The notes under the pieces were generated by a model that worked only from the letters and a program-made list of their open reading frames with translations, made no database searches and had not been told where the DNA came from. A DNA stretch of 12,371 nucleotides from Ascidiaceihabitans sp. (GTDB lineage: Bacteria > Pseudomonadota > Alphaproteobacteria > Rhodobacterales > Rhodobacteraceae). This document shows positions 1 to 7,954 of the stretch, piece by piece (position 1 is the first letter of the stretch; each line of letters starts with the position of its first letter). The stretch covers positions 1 through 12,371 of the forward strand of contig JALZUL010000227.1 of NCBI GenBank assembly GCA_023301665.1. Reading direction: 5' to 3'. The translations under genes and the position numbers were made by a program.

Positions 1-1014
1 GTTGATCTTGTCGAACAATCACGGCGCTTTTCAGAGTTTGATGTTAGCTTTGCCGACCGTCTGGGCCTAACGTTTTTAAACGCACCAGAGACGATCAATC
101 AGATTTTGCCACTGATCATGATTTTAACAACTGTGGTTTTGTTCCTTGGACTTGCTCGGACATCCGAACTGATTGTAACCCGCGCATCTGGCCGCTCTGC
201 TATGCGTTCGCTTTTATCACCAATTGTGGTCGCGTTGCTGATCGGCGGGCTTGCAGTCACGACGTTAAATCCGATCGTTGCAGCAACATCTAAGCGGTAT
301 TCGGTTCTGTCTGAAAACTATCGCAGCGGCGGTGTTTCTGCATTGTCTATCAGCAGCGAGGGGCTTTGGTTGCGCCAAGGCGACAAAAATGGCCAAACGG
401 TTATTCGTGCCGCGCGCTCCAATGCCGATGCCTCTGTGCTTTATGACGTAACCTTTGTCGCCTATGCCCCGCACGGTGGCCCGGTTCGACGGATTGAAGC
501 CGGTAGTGCCGCGTTAGGTGACGCGCAATGGTCTTTGCGCGATGCAAAAGTTTGGCCATTGGTTTCGGGTCTTAATCCAGAGGCGAATGCCGCGACCCAC
601 GACATCTTGTTGCTGCCCTCGACCCTCACGCTCGACAGCATCCGCGAAAGCTTGGGCAAACCCTCAAGTGTCTCTATTTGGGACATGCGCAATTTCATTA
701 CTCAACTTGAACAAGCAGGCTTTTCCGCGCGTCGCCATCACGTCTGGTTTCAGGCCGAACTTGCACGGCCTTTTTTCCTAATGGCTATGGTTCTTGTTGC
801 CGCCGCATTTACCATGCGTCATACCCGCTTTGGAGGCACCGGCACAGCTGTGCTTTCTGCGGTACTTATGGGGTTTGGTTTGTATTTTATTCGTAGCTTT
901 GCGCAGATTTTGGGCGAGAACGGACAAATTCCAGTCCTTTTGGCGGCTTGGGCCCCTCCTGCGACTGCGGTTTTCCTCGCCTTGGGTCTTTTACTACATG
1001 CGGAGGATGGGTGA
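1..1014 (+). CDS. lptG: LPS export ABC transporter permease LptG (5' partial)
   Basis: The frame is open from base 1, so the start and about the first 30 residues (first membrane helix) lie upstream; 337 residues are visible, and the family is usually about 360. LptG and LptF form the inner-membrane permease that, driven by LptB, lifts LPS out of the inner membrane onto the LptC/LptA bridge. Visible parts are a hydrophobic helix near LIMILTTVVLFLGLA with the following SELIVTRASGRSAM segment typical of LptF/LptG, a second helix near VVALLIGGLAVTTLNPIVAA, a long beta-rich periplasmic region, and three C-terminal helices ending in LALGLLLHAEDG. The stop shares one base with the lptD start (TGATG). 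An lptF gene would be expected just upstream. Identification rests on sequence style plus the adjacent lptD and is firm. Confidence 0.93.
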   Translation, partial: VDLVEQSRRFSEFDVSFADRLGLTFLNAPETINQILPLIMILTTVVLFLGLARTSELIVTRASGRSAMRSLLSPIVVALLIGGLAVTTLNPIVAATSKRYSVLSENYRSGGVSALSISSEGLWLRQGDKNGQTVIRAARSNADASVLYDVTFVAYAPHGGPVRRIEAGSAALGDAQWSLRDAKVWPLVSGLNPEANAATHDILLLPSTLTLDSIRESLGKPSSVSIWDMRNFITQLEQAGFSARRHHVWFQAELARPFFLMAMVLVAAAFTMRHTRFGGTGTAVLSAVLMGFGLYFIRSFAQILGENGQIPVLLAAWAPPATAVFLALGLLLHAEDG

Positions 1015-3173
1015 TGCATCGTGTCGTCTTCTTAATTATCGCCCTTGTCCTACTAGCACCGATCACCGCATTCGCGCAGGCCGCTGCCCCTCAGCCGGCC
1101 GTGTTGATCGCAGATGATGTCCGCGTAGACCAAAACAGAATTCTTATTGCGCAGGGAAATGTTGAAGCTTTTCAGGGTAACGTTCGCATTCAAGCGTCAG
1201 CAATCCAATATGATCAACGCTCGGGTGCCTTGCTCATCACTGGACCAATCACGCTTCATGACGGAGACGAGATATCCATTCTCGCGGATCAAGCCAACCT
1301 CAGTTCCGATCTCCAAAACGGTCTATTGATGGGCGCGCGTATGGTTCTGGGCCAACAACTACAGTTGGCGGCGGTTGAACTTAACCGTGTCGGCGGGCGG
1401 TATACTCAGCTTTACAAAACCGCTGTAACATCCTGCCACGTCTGTACCGATGGTCGCCCACCCTTGTGGCAAATCAGAGCAAAGCGTGTGATCCATGACC
1501 AGCAAGAGCGCCAGCTTTACTTTGACGAAGCGCAATTTCGCATCCGCAGCGTACCCGTTTTTTACCTGCCGCGCTTACGCCTGCCCGACCCCACATTAGA
1601 ACGGGCAACAGGGTTTTTGATCCCATCGCTGCGCTCTACCTCACTTTTAAGCACGGGTGTCAAAGTTCCCTATTTCATCAAATTGGGGGATCACCGTGAT
1701 CTCACACTCACGCCGTATCTGTCGTCAAGAACCCGAACCCTCGAGTTTCGCTACCGTCAAGCATTCGCCAATGGGCGGATCGAATTTGAAGGGGCCTACA
1801 CGCGGGACGACTTGCGCCCTGGTGAAACACGCGGATATATTTTTGGATCGGGTAAATTCGACTTAAAGCGTGACTTTGTTCTAGAATTTGACATCGAAGC
1901 AACGTCCGATGATGCCTATCTTACAGAATACGGCTATTCCGACAAAGACCGGTTGGACAGCGAAATTTCCATCAGCCGTACACGGCGTGACCAGTACATC
2001 CGTGCGGCACTTGTGAATTTTGAGTCCCTGCGAGACAGCGAAGACAATGCAACAATTCCAACAAACGTCTTTGATTTGGATTACGAACAGCGCCTGTTTC
2101 CAACGGCTATCGGTGGTGAGCTGTCGCTTGCTGCCAATGCACATGCGCATTTCAGAAGCTCAAATTTAGACATCGACAGCGCGGACGCCGATAATATTGT
2201 TGATGGTCGCGACGTCCTTCGCGTCAGTGTAGACGTCGATTGGAAACGTCAGTGGACATTCTCTAACGGCATCCAAACTCAAACAAACCTAGGCTTTGCA
2301 GCCGATGCCTTCGAGATCAGACAAGACAGCACATTCCCAGATTCAGACAGCGCGATCGATGGGTATGCTTCATTAACATTGCGCTACCCGCTCATTCGTA
2401 AAACAAACAAAGCCACGCAAACCATCGAGCCGATCTTGCAAGTTGGCTACACGGGTGGCGATGACCTAGATGTCCCCGTTGAAGAAAGCACACGTGTCGA
2501 ATTTGATGAAGGCAACCTTTTGTCCCTGTCACGCTTTCCACGACCAGACCGCCGCGAACGTGGCCGTACAGTGGCTTTGGGCGTAAACTGGGGGCGCTAT
2601 GCGGCTTCGGGATGGAACACAACTTTTACACTGGGCCAAGTATTACGCGAATTCGATGACACCGATTTCACGCAAACATCAGGGTTATCAAGCACCACGT
2701 CAGACTTCCTTTTGGCAGGACAATTCCAAACGAATTCAGGTTTGCAAATCATCGGACGCGGGCTGTTTAATGAGAACTTCGACGTCTCAAAGGCCGAATT
2801 GCGCGGCGTCTGGTCAAGCAAAAAGACCAGCATTTCGACCAGTTTCCTTTGGTTGACTGATGATTTCGCCGAAGAGCGCCCCGAAGAGATCTCTGAGCTG
2901 ACGTTTGATGGCAGCTATCAAATAAACGCGAGATGGTCAGCAAATGCCAATTTGCGCTATGATTTGATTGATGACCGCGCCGCGAGTGCCGGCGTCGGCT
3001 TTACATATGAAAATGAGTGCGTATCTGTTGATCTCACAATTGACCGACGAAATACGACATCGACAACGGTTGAGCCTTCGACCGATCTAGGGTTATCAGT
3101 ATCATTACGGGGCTTTTCAGCCTCAAACGGAACACAACACATTGGGCGATCATGCGGAAAGCAGGCGAAATGA
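1014..3173 (+). CDS. lptD: LPS assembly outer-membrane protein LptD (OstA/Imp)
   Basis: This 719-residue protein is the outer-membrane barrel that, plugged by lipoprotein LptE, inserts LPS into the outer leaflet. I chose the ATG at 1014 because it overlaps the lptG stop, has a strong GGAGG at 1002-1006, and starts a clean signal peptide (MHRVVFLIIALVLLAPITAFAQA, cleaved near residue 21-23). An upstream in-frame ATG at 948 would lie inside lptG. Residues about 30-135 form the OstA/LptA-like jellyroll (GNVEAFQGNVRIQASAIQYD region). The rest is the barrel, rich in alternating beta strands, with the family segment VFYLPRLRLPDPTLERATGF near 182-201. There are only four cysteines in the mature protein: C141 and C144 (a CHVC pair) and C669 and C714. 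They could form the interdomain disulfides, though the spacing differs from E. coli LptD. surA follows with an ATGA overlap. Confidence 0.95.
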   Translation: MHRVVFLIIALVLLAPITAFAQAAAPQPAVLIADDVRVDQNRILIAQGNVEAFQGNVRIQASAIQYDQRSGALLITGPITLHDGDEISILADQANLSSDLQNGLLMGARMVLGQQLQLAAVELNRVGGRYTQLYKTAVTSCHVCTDGRPPLWQIRAKRVIHDQQERQLYFDEAQFRIRSVPVFYLPRLRLPDPTLERATGFLIPSLRSTSLLSTGVKVPYFIKLGDHRDLTLTPYLSSRTRTLEFRYRQAFANGRIEFEGAYTRDDLRPGETRGYIFGSGKFDLKRDFVLEFDIEATSDDAYLTEYGYSDKDRLDSEISISRTRRDQYIRAALVNFESLRDSEDNATIPTNVFDLDYEQRLFPTAIGGELSLAANAHAHFRSSNLDIDSADADNIVDGRDVLRVSVDVDWKRQWTFSNGIQTQTNLGFAADAFEIRQDSTFPDSDSAIDGYASLTLRYPLIRKTNKATQTIEPILQVGYTGGDDLDVPVEESTRVEFDEGNLLSLSRFPRPDRRERGRTVALGVNWGRYAASGWNTTFTLGQVLREFDDTDFTQTSGLSSTTSDFLLAGQFQTNSGLQIIGRGLFNENFDVSKAELRGVWSSKKTSISTSFLWLTDDFAEERPEEISELTFDGSYQINARWSANANLRYDLIDDRAASAGVGFTYENECVSVDLTIDRRNTTSTTVEPSTDLGLSVSLRGFSASNGTQHIGRSCGKQAK

Positions 3174-4393
3174 GCAGTAAGTTGATGCTAAAACAATTTG
3201 CAATGACAGCGGTGACATTGGCCACCTTGAGCATGCCTGCAGCGGCGCAAAATCTGTTTGAAACGGCTGTCACTGTTGGCGACTCGGTCATCACCGAATA
3301 TGAAATCGGGCAACGCTCCAGATTCCTTCAAATTTTGAACGCGCCAGGTGGGACACGCGAAGGTGCAATCGAAGCACTTATCGAAGACCGCTTGAAACTT
3401 CAGGCCACCCAATCAGCCGGTATTGTTCTGGGCGAAGAAGGTGTGCGCAATGCGATGTCTGATTTTGCCGCGCGCGTCGACCTGTCCACAGAAGAATTTA
3501 TCACGGCCTTGGCCGGGTCTGGTATCTCAGAGGAAACATTTCGCGATTTTGTAACCACCAACATCGTTTGGCGTGACTTTATCCGCGCAGAGTTTGGCAG
3601 CCGCGTGCAGATTTCAGAAGCCGATATCGATCGGGCCATTGGCTCGACCGCCGGCACATCCAGCATTCGCGTCTTAATCTCTGAAATCATTATTCCCGCA
3701 CCGCCCCCGCGAGCCGCACAAGCGCAAGCCCAAGCCGATCAAGCGGCACAAGCGACTTCGATTGCCGAGTTTTCATCATTTGCGCGCCGGTTTTCAGCGA
3801 CGGCAACGCGCGCTCGTGGCGGACGTTTAGAATGGCTGCCGCTCAACAATCTCCCAGCTCAGTTGCGTGGTCTCATTCTAGGTTTGGCCCCTGGCGAAGT
3901 TACATCGCCGCTTCCAATCCCCGGTGCCATCGCCCTGTTCCAATTGCGTGACATCGAAGAAACCGACACACCATCACAAGAGTTTTCAGCGATCGAATAT
4001 GCCGCCTTTTATATGGACGGCGGCCGTAGCCCAGAAACACTCGCAGCAGCGGAAAAGCTTAAAAGCAACGTCGACGTATGTGACGATCTTTATGGCGTTG
4101 CCCAAGGTAAACCAGCCGAGGCTTTGGATCGTGGAACGCTCGAACCCAAAGACATCCCACAAGACATCGCGATTGAATTGGCCAAATTGGATCCGGGTGA
4201 AGTATCGACCAACCTTACCCGCTCTAACGGCGAAACGCTGGTATTCCTAATGTTGTGCGGACGTACCGCTGTGGTGAACGAAGACCTTGGCCGTGAAGAA
4301 GTGGCGGCAAACCTGCGCCAGCAACGTTTTCAAGGGTATTCTGAAAGCCTACTCGGCGAATTGCAATCACGCGCAAATATCGTACGCAAATGA
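3170..4393 (+). CDS. surA: SurA-type periplasmic peptidyl-prolyl isomerase/chaperone
   Basis: This 407-residue periplasmic chaperone resembles SurA, which escorts unfolded outer-membrane barrels, LptD among them, to the BAM complex. I prefer the ATG at 3170, which overlaps the lptD stop (ATGA), over the in-frame ATG at 3152; both give a signal peptide ending MPAAAQN, cleaved near residue 26. Residues about 30-150 form the SurA N-terminal helical domain (VGDSVITEYEIGQR; EGAIEALIEDRLKLQ). Residues about 166-262 form one divergent parvulin domain (VLISEIIIPAP, FARRFSATATRARGGRLEWL, LAPGEVTSPLPIPGAIALFQ). It contains an Ala/Gln-rich insert at about 182-197. The C-terminal 140 residues may be a degenerate second parvulin-like domain. 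Isomerase activity is uncertain; chaperone function is inferred from family and context. Confidence 0.88.
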   Translation: MSSKLMLKQFAMTAVTLATLSMPAAAQNLFETAVTVGDSVITEYEIGQRSRFLQILNAPGGTREGAIEALIEDRLKLQATQSAGIVLGEEGVRNAMSDFAARVDLSTEEFITALAGSGISEETFRDFVTTNIVWRDFIRAEFGSRVQISEADIDRAIGSTAGTSSIRVLISEIIIPAPPPRAAQAQAQADQAAQATSIAEFSSFARRFSATATRARGGRLEWLPLNNLPAQLRGLILGLAPGEVTSPLPIPGAIALFQLRDIEETDTPSQEFSAIEYAAFYMDGGRSPETLAAAEKLKSNVDVCDDLYGVAQGKPAEALDRGTLEPKDIPQDIAIELAKLDPGEVSTNLTRSNGETLVFLMLCGRTAVVNEDLGREEVAANLRQQRFQGYSESLLGELQSRANIVRK

Positions 4394-5364
4394 TCAAACC
4401 CATCGTGGTCAGCTGCGGTGAACCCGCAGGGGTCGGGCCAGAAGTTGCAGCCAAGGCATTTGATGCTCTTGGTGGCGACATCCCTTTGGCCTATGTGGGC
4501 GACCCACGTCACTTACCAGCCAACACTGCGATCTCGTTGATCGACGACCTGTCCGAAGTGACACAGGCTATGCGCAGTGGCATGCCTGTCTTACGTCATG
4601 ATTTCGCCGAACCCGCGCAAGCAGGCCAGCCCAACCCAAAGAATGCAATTGGGGTGATCGAGACTATTGCTCGGTGCGTGTCATTGGTAACCTCTGGTGC
4701 CGCGTCAGGCCTGTGCACCGCACCAATCCACAAAAAAGCGCTCAAAGACGGGGCTGATTTTGCCTACCCCGGTCACACCGAATATTTGCAAGCGCTCGCA
4801 CAGTCCGGCCAAGCCGTCATGATGCTTGCCTGCGACGAGCTGCGCGTTGTGCCAACAACCATTCACATTGCAATCAGCGATGTACCCGACATGCTGACCC
4901 CTGCTCTATTGCGTGAAACCATCACGATCACCGATGCCGATCTAAAGAACCGTTTTGGGATCGAACGCCCACGTATCGCCGTTGCAGGGTTAAACCCGCA
5001 CGCTGGCGAAGGTGGCGCAATGGGGTCCGAAGAACTTAACTGGATCGCGCCACTGATGGATCAGATGCGCAGTGAAGGGTTTGAAATTCAGGGGCCGCTT
5101 CCTGCCGACACCATGTTTCACGCTGCCGCGCGCAGCCGTTACGATGTCGCGGTCTGTATGTATCATGATCAAGCACTGATCCCCATCAAGACGCTCGATT
5201 TTGACCGTGGTGTCAATGTGACGCTTGGCTTGCCATTCATACGCACATCACCCGATCACGGCACCGCTTTTGACATTGCAGGCCAAGGCATCGCCACCCC
5301 AACAAGTATGATCGAGGCCATAAAACTGGCCTACACCCTAGCAGAAAAACAGGCGGCATCATGA
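4390..5364 (+). CDS. pdxA: 4-hydroxythreonine-4-phosphate dehydrogenase PdxA
   Basis: This 324-residue cytosolic enzyme oxidises 4-phosphohydroxy-L-threonine with NAD(P)+. The product decarboxylates to 3-amino-1-hydroxyacetone phosphate, which PdxJ uses to make pyridoxine 5'-phosphate (DXP-dependent vitamin B6 route). Visible motifs are CGEPAGVGPE at 9-18, PGHTEYL with H129, and the divalent-metal ligands H159 (TTIHIAISDVP), H204 (LNPHAGEGG) and H259 (YHDQ). These sit exactly seven residues before H166, H211 and H266 of E. coli PdxA. TSPDHGTAFD is at 287-296. Length is normal. The start overlaps the surA stop (ATGA) and I see no Shine-Dalgarno-like sequence in front of it, so translation probably depends on coupling to surA. 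The rsmA start overlaps its own stop. Confidence 0.97.
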   Translation: MIKPIVVSCGEPAGVGPEVAAKAFDALGGDIPLAYVGDPRHLPANTAISLIDDLSEVTQAMRSGMPVLRHDFAEPAQAGQPNPKNAIGVIETIARCVSLVTSGAASGLCTAPIHKKALKDGADFAYPGHTEYLQALAQSGQAVMMLACDELRVVPTTIHIAISDVPDMLTPALLRETITITDADLKNRFGIERPRIAVAGLNPHAGEGGAMGSEELNWIAPLMDQMRSEGFEIQGPLPADTMFHAAARSRYDVAVCMYHDQALIPIKTLDFDRGVNVTLGLPFIRTSPDHGTAFDIAGQGIATPTSMIEAIKLAYTLAEKQAAS

Positions 5365-6203
5365 GCGCGATAGATACACTTCCTCCACTTCGCGACGTGA
5401 TCGATACGCACGGGTTAAGTGCACGAAAATCATTGGGTCAGAATTTTCTGCTTGATCTGAACCTCACAGCCAAAATTGCGCGCCAAGCGGGTGATGTCAC
5501 CCAGTGTGATGTTCTCGAGATTGGCCCAGGCCCAGGGGGGCTGACCCGTGGATTGCTGAGCGAAGGTGCCCGCCGCGTGCTTGCTATCGAAAAAGATGCG
5601 CGATGCTTACCAGCCTTGGCTGAAATCGCTGCGGCCTATCCTGACCGTCTAAAGGTGATCGAAGGCGACGCGCTTGACATCGACCCACTGGAACATTTGA
5701 CGCCCCCGATCCGCGTTGCTGCGAACCTGCCCTACAACGTCGGCACCGAGCTGTTGGTACGTTGGCTCACGCCAAAGGAATGGCCGCCGTACTGGCAGAG
5801 CCTCACACTTATGTTCCAACGCGAGGTGGCCCATCGCATCACCGCCACACCGGGATCAAAAGCCTATGGTCGTCTCGCGATCCTAGCCCAGTGGCGTGCA
5901 GATACAGATATCGTCATCCAACTTCCGCCAAGCGCATTTACGCCACCGCCAAAAGTCTCAAGCGCAGTGGTACATTTGAAAGCCCTGCCCGAACCACGCT
6001 TCCCAGCAGATGCAAAGGTTTTGTCACGGGTTGTTGCTGCGGCTTTTGGACAACGTCGCAAAATGCTGCGCGCGTCACTAAAGGGCGTTGCCCCTGATAT
6101 CGAGGACCGCTTGATTGCAGCTGGCATCAAACCCACCGAACGGGCTGAACAAATTCCACTTGAGGGATTCTGTGCTCTTGCACGGGCCGTTGCCCAAAAA
6201 TAA
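5361..6203 (+). CDS. rsmA: 16S rRNA (A1518/A1519) dimethyltransferase RsmA/KsgA
   Basis: This 280-residue SAM-dependent enzyme dimethylates two adjacent adenines in the 3'-terminal hairpin of 16S rRNA late in small-subunit assembly; its loss gives kasugamycin resistance. Visible motifs are KSLGQNFLLD at 23-32 (family hallmark), the SAM loop VLEIGPGPGGLT at 51-62, the acidic residue in AIEKDA at 75-80, the catalytic motif IV NLPYN at 122-126, FQREVAHRI at 152-160 and AYGRL at 168-172. The C-terminal helical domain (GQRRKMLRASLKG) is complete. The start overlaps the pdxA stop by four bases, behind a weak AGGCGG. It is the last gene of the operon, and its TAA forms the left edge of the hairpin that separates this block from the convergent DUF4167 gene. 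Confidence 0.97.
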   Translation: MSAIDTLPPLRDVIDTHGLSARKSLGQNFLLDLNLTAKIARQAGDVTQCDVLEIGPGPGGLTRGLLSEGARRVLAIEKDARCLPALAEIAAAYPDRLKVIEGDALDIDPLEHLTPPIRVAANLPYNVGTELLVRWLTPKEWPPYWQSLTLMFQREVAHRITATPGSKAYGRLAILAQWRADTDIVIQLPPSAFTPPPKVSSAVVHLKALPEPRFPADAKVLSRVVAAAFGQRRKMLRASLKGVAPDIEDRLIAAGIKPTERAEQIPLEGFCALARAVAQK

Positions 6204-6229
6204 ACGCGGCACCTTTCGGAACCGCGTTT
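6196..6229 (-). terminator. Rho-independent terminator between rsmA and the DUF4167 gene
   Basis: An 8-bp perfect stem pairs 6202-6209 (AAACGCGG) with 6222-6229 (CCGCGTTT) around a 12-base loop. On the minus strand the stem runs into TTTATTTTT, a good U-tract, so it should end the prfA-prmC-DUF4167 direction, 27 bases after the DUF4167 stop. On the plus strand only three U residues follow, so it is a weaker terminator for the lpt operon. The left arm begins inside the rsmA TAA codon (6201-6203). Inferred from structure only. Confidence 0.85.
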
Positions 6230-6255
6230 GAAATTACTCAGCTTTTAAAACCTAC

Positions 6256-6894
6256 TTATTCAGCAGCTTCTGGTGCTTCTGGAGCCTTTGGCGTTTCAGC
6301 TTCTGATTTCTCTGCAGCTGGAGCGTCGTTTGTCTCAGCGGTAGCCTCTGGCTTTGGCCGTGGCTTACGGCGCTGACGTGGCTTGGGCTTAGGTTGTGAT
6401 TCAGGTGTTTCAACCAAACCGCTGTCCGCATCAGGATCGATCAAATCAGGCTGCGGTGCGTTTGCAGGATCAACGCTGACCTCGTCTTGTGGTGTTGGTT
6501 CCGCGGCAGCAGGCTGCGGTTGAGCATTCGCTTGTTTCTCTTGACGTTCCATACGCTCTTCGCGTTCACGATCACGTTCTGCTTGGCGTTCACGGTTTTG
6601 GCGTTCTTGCTCTTCACGGCGTGCATCGATTTCACGCTGCGCTTCGCTGAGCATACGCATGTAGTGTTCCGCGTGTTGCTGGAAGGTCTCAGTCGCAACA
6701 CGGTCGTTAGACAGCTGTGCGTCACGCGCCAACTGGTTGTATTTGTCGATAATCTGTTGAGGCGTTCCACGCACCTTACCCTCAGGGCCAGAGCTGTCAA
6801 ACACGCGATTGACGACGTTGCCACCACCACTGTTATTGTTGTTATTGCGGTTGCGATTGTTCTTAGAACGCGAACGTGATCTCTGCGGTTTCAT
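6256..6894 (-). CDS. DUF4167 domain protein, low-complexity charged
   Basis: The 212-residue product begins with a very basic Arg/Ser/Asn tract (MKPQRSRSRSKNNRNRN, then a run of Asn and Gly). A conserved block at about 28-95 follows (VNRVFDSSGPEGKVRGTPQQ, YNQLARDAQLSNDRVA, FQQHAEHYMRML). This is the DUF4167 signature of alphaproteobacteria. Residues about 85-120 are almost all Glu/Arg/Gln and should form one long charged helix. The tail is Pro/Ala/Glu-rich with a basic patch (KPKPRQRRKPRPKPE, 168-182) and an acidic end. No enzyme motif, signal peptide or membrane segment is seen. Location behind prfA-prmC is common in this group. Its function is not known to me; the basic ends suggest nucleic acid binding, as inference only. 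A GAAGG lies 12 bases before the ATG, an unusually long spacing. Confidence 0.88.
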   Translation of the reverse strand: MKPQRSRSRSKNNRNRNNNNNSGGGNVVNRVFDSSGPEGKVRGTPQQIIDKYNQLARDAQLSNDRVATETFQQHAEHYMRMLSEAQREIDARREEQERQNRERQAERDREREERMERQEKQANAQPQPAAAEPTPQDEVSVDPANAPQPDLIDPDADSGLVETPESQPKPKPRQRRKPRPKPEATAETNDAPAAEKSEAETPKAPEAPEAAE

Positions 6895-7117
6895 GTATTA
6901 AATTCAGCCTTCGTGATTAACGTAATTTCTGAAATTCGATTGCGCTTCCTGCGTCTTAAACATCGAACCAGCAAGTGATGGGCTTAAGGCCGCATGGGAC
7001 GTCCCAAAAGGAATCCGACGTTGCGACACCCTTGAATAACCATGCTGGGATGTTTGGAGCAAGTAGAAAATCCAACCCTTCCCGTATTTTATCTACAAAT
7101 TGGCGAATAAATACCGG
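6895..7117 (-). promoter_or_regulatory. Candidate structured leader of the DUF4167 gene
   Basis: This 223-base gap separates the prmC stop from the DUF4167 start, in a region where the other same-strand genes overlap or nearly touch. It holds a 12-base perfect palindrome (TGGGACGTCCCA, 6995-7006). It also holds a nested hairpin at 6955-6988 on the minus strand (CTTAA with TTAAG outside, CATC with GATG inside, 12-base loop) and a small hairpin at 6924-6936. A 19-codon reading frame (7043 to 6984, ending MRP-stop) has its stop codon in the 5' arm of the nested hairpin. I see no convincing -10/-35 pair. It may be a 5' leader with its own promoter, or an intercistronic spacer; no known riboswitch class is recognised. 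Confidence 0.4.
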
Positions 7118-7954
7118 TTAAGCTGGCTTTTCTGCGCATAAAACACGGTCTCGACCATCAAGGTCCTGTAATAACCGTGGATTTTCCCAACCAGCCTCGT
7201 GGAATAACGCTAAAACATCTGCCCCTTGCATCCACCCGATCTCAGCCAAAAGCCGGCCCTTATGATCCAAGAACCCCTGACCTAGGCTGGCGAGAATCCG
7301 GTACCCCGTCAAACCATCCGCCTCATCGGTTAATGCCATCCGTGGTTCATGGTTGCGTAACTCTGGACTTACATCATCCATTTCCTGTGCTGCCAGATAC
7401 GGCGGGTTCGACACGATAAGATCATACCGCCCACGCACAGACCCAAACCAATCCGACTGGTAGATATCAGCACGCTGCTCGACTTGATTTAAAACCGCAT
7501 TGGCAGCCGCTTGCAGGCATGCAGCCTCGCTTAGATCAACGCCAACACCCACTGCCGCCTCGCGTTCCGCCAAAAGCGTCACCAAAATACATCCCGATCC
7601 CGTGCCTATGTCTAGGACACCGGCGAACGGTTCCGCCAAAGCGGCTTCAATCAGGGTTTCCGTTTCAGGGCGCGGATCTAAGACATCGCGGCTCACCTTG
7701 AATGGGCGGCCATAAAACTCACGCTGCCCAATCAAATGCGAGACCGGAACACGCTGAGTACGCAAAGCAATCAGCTGCTCATAACGCTCAGCTATTTCTG
7801 GTGAAAGATCATCGGGCGCAATCAGCGTGACCCGTGAGGCATCGACTTGGGCCGCATGCGCCAGCAAAATACGCGCGTCACGCGCTGGATCATCCACGTC
7901 AGCCTCTCGCAATCGCGCAGTAGCCGCAACCATCGCTTGAGCCGCTGTGCTCAT
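7118..7954 (-). CDS. prmC: Release factor glutamine N5-methyltransferase PrmC/HemK
   Basis: This 278-residue cytosolic SAM-dependent enzyme methylates the glutamine of the GGQ motif in release factors 1 and 2, which is needed for efficient peptide release. Motifs seen are the N-terminal helical substrate-binding domain (residues 1-80), REFYGRPFKVSRDVLDPRPE leading to PRPETE at 94-99, the SAM loop DIGTGSG at 115-121, and the catalytic NPPY at 183-186 within IVSNPPYLA, which binds the target glutamine. The C-terminal RDRVLCAEKPA is complete and length is normal. The start overlaps the prfA stop (ATGA, 7951-7954), with GGGG a few bases upstream, so it is translationally coupled to the gene for its own substrate. 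Confidence 0.97.
   Translation of the reverse strand: MSTAAQAMVAATARLREADVDDPARDARILLAHAAQVDASRVTLIAPDDLSPEIAERYEQLIALRTQRVPVSHLIGQREFYGRPFKVSRDVLDPRPETETLIEAALAEPFAGVLDIGTGSGCILVTLLAEREAAVGVGVDLSEAACLQAAANAVLNQVEQRADIYQSDWFGSVRGRYDLIVSNPPYLAAQEMDDVSPELRNHEPRMALTDEADGLTGYRILASLGQGFLDHKGRLLAEIGWMQGADVLALFHEAGWENPRLLQDLDGRDRVLCAEKPA

Noticed and set aside
948..1013. An upstream in-frame ATG for lptD
   Set aside because: It would lie inside lptG and bury the signal peptide. The ATG at 1014 has GGAGG and a standard overlap.
6550..6620. Repeated cgttcacg/cgttcttg-like words resembling a tandem DNA repeat
   Set aside because: They reflect repeated Arg-Glu-Arg codons of a charged helix; units are irregular and there is no CRISPR-like spacing.
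6487..6879. A 130-codon plus-strand frame whose translation looks strongly hydrophobic, like a membrane protein
   Set aside because: It is the antisense of the Glu/Arg-rich helix of the DUF4167 protein. Glu, Arg and Lys codons read in reverse give Phe, Leu, Ser and Ala, so the membrane look is an artefact.
7034..7062. TTGCTC with 17 bases to TTATTC on the minus strand as a DUF4167 promoter
   Set aside because: The -10 match is very poor, so it was not listed as a promoter.
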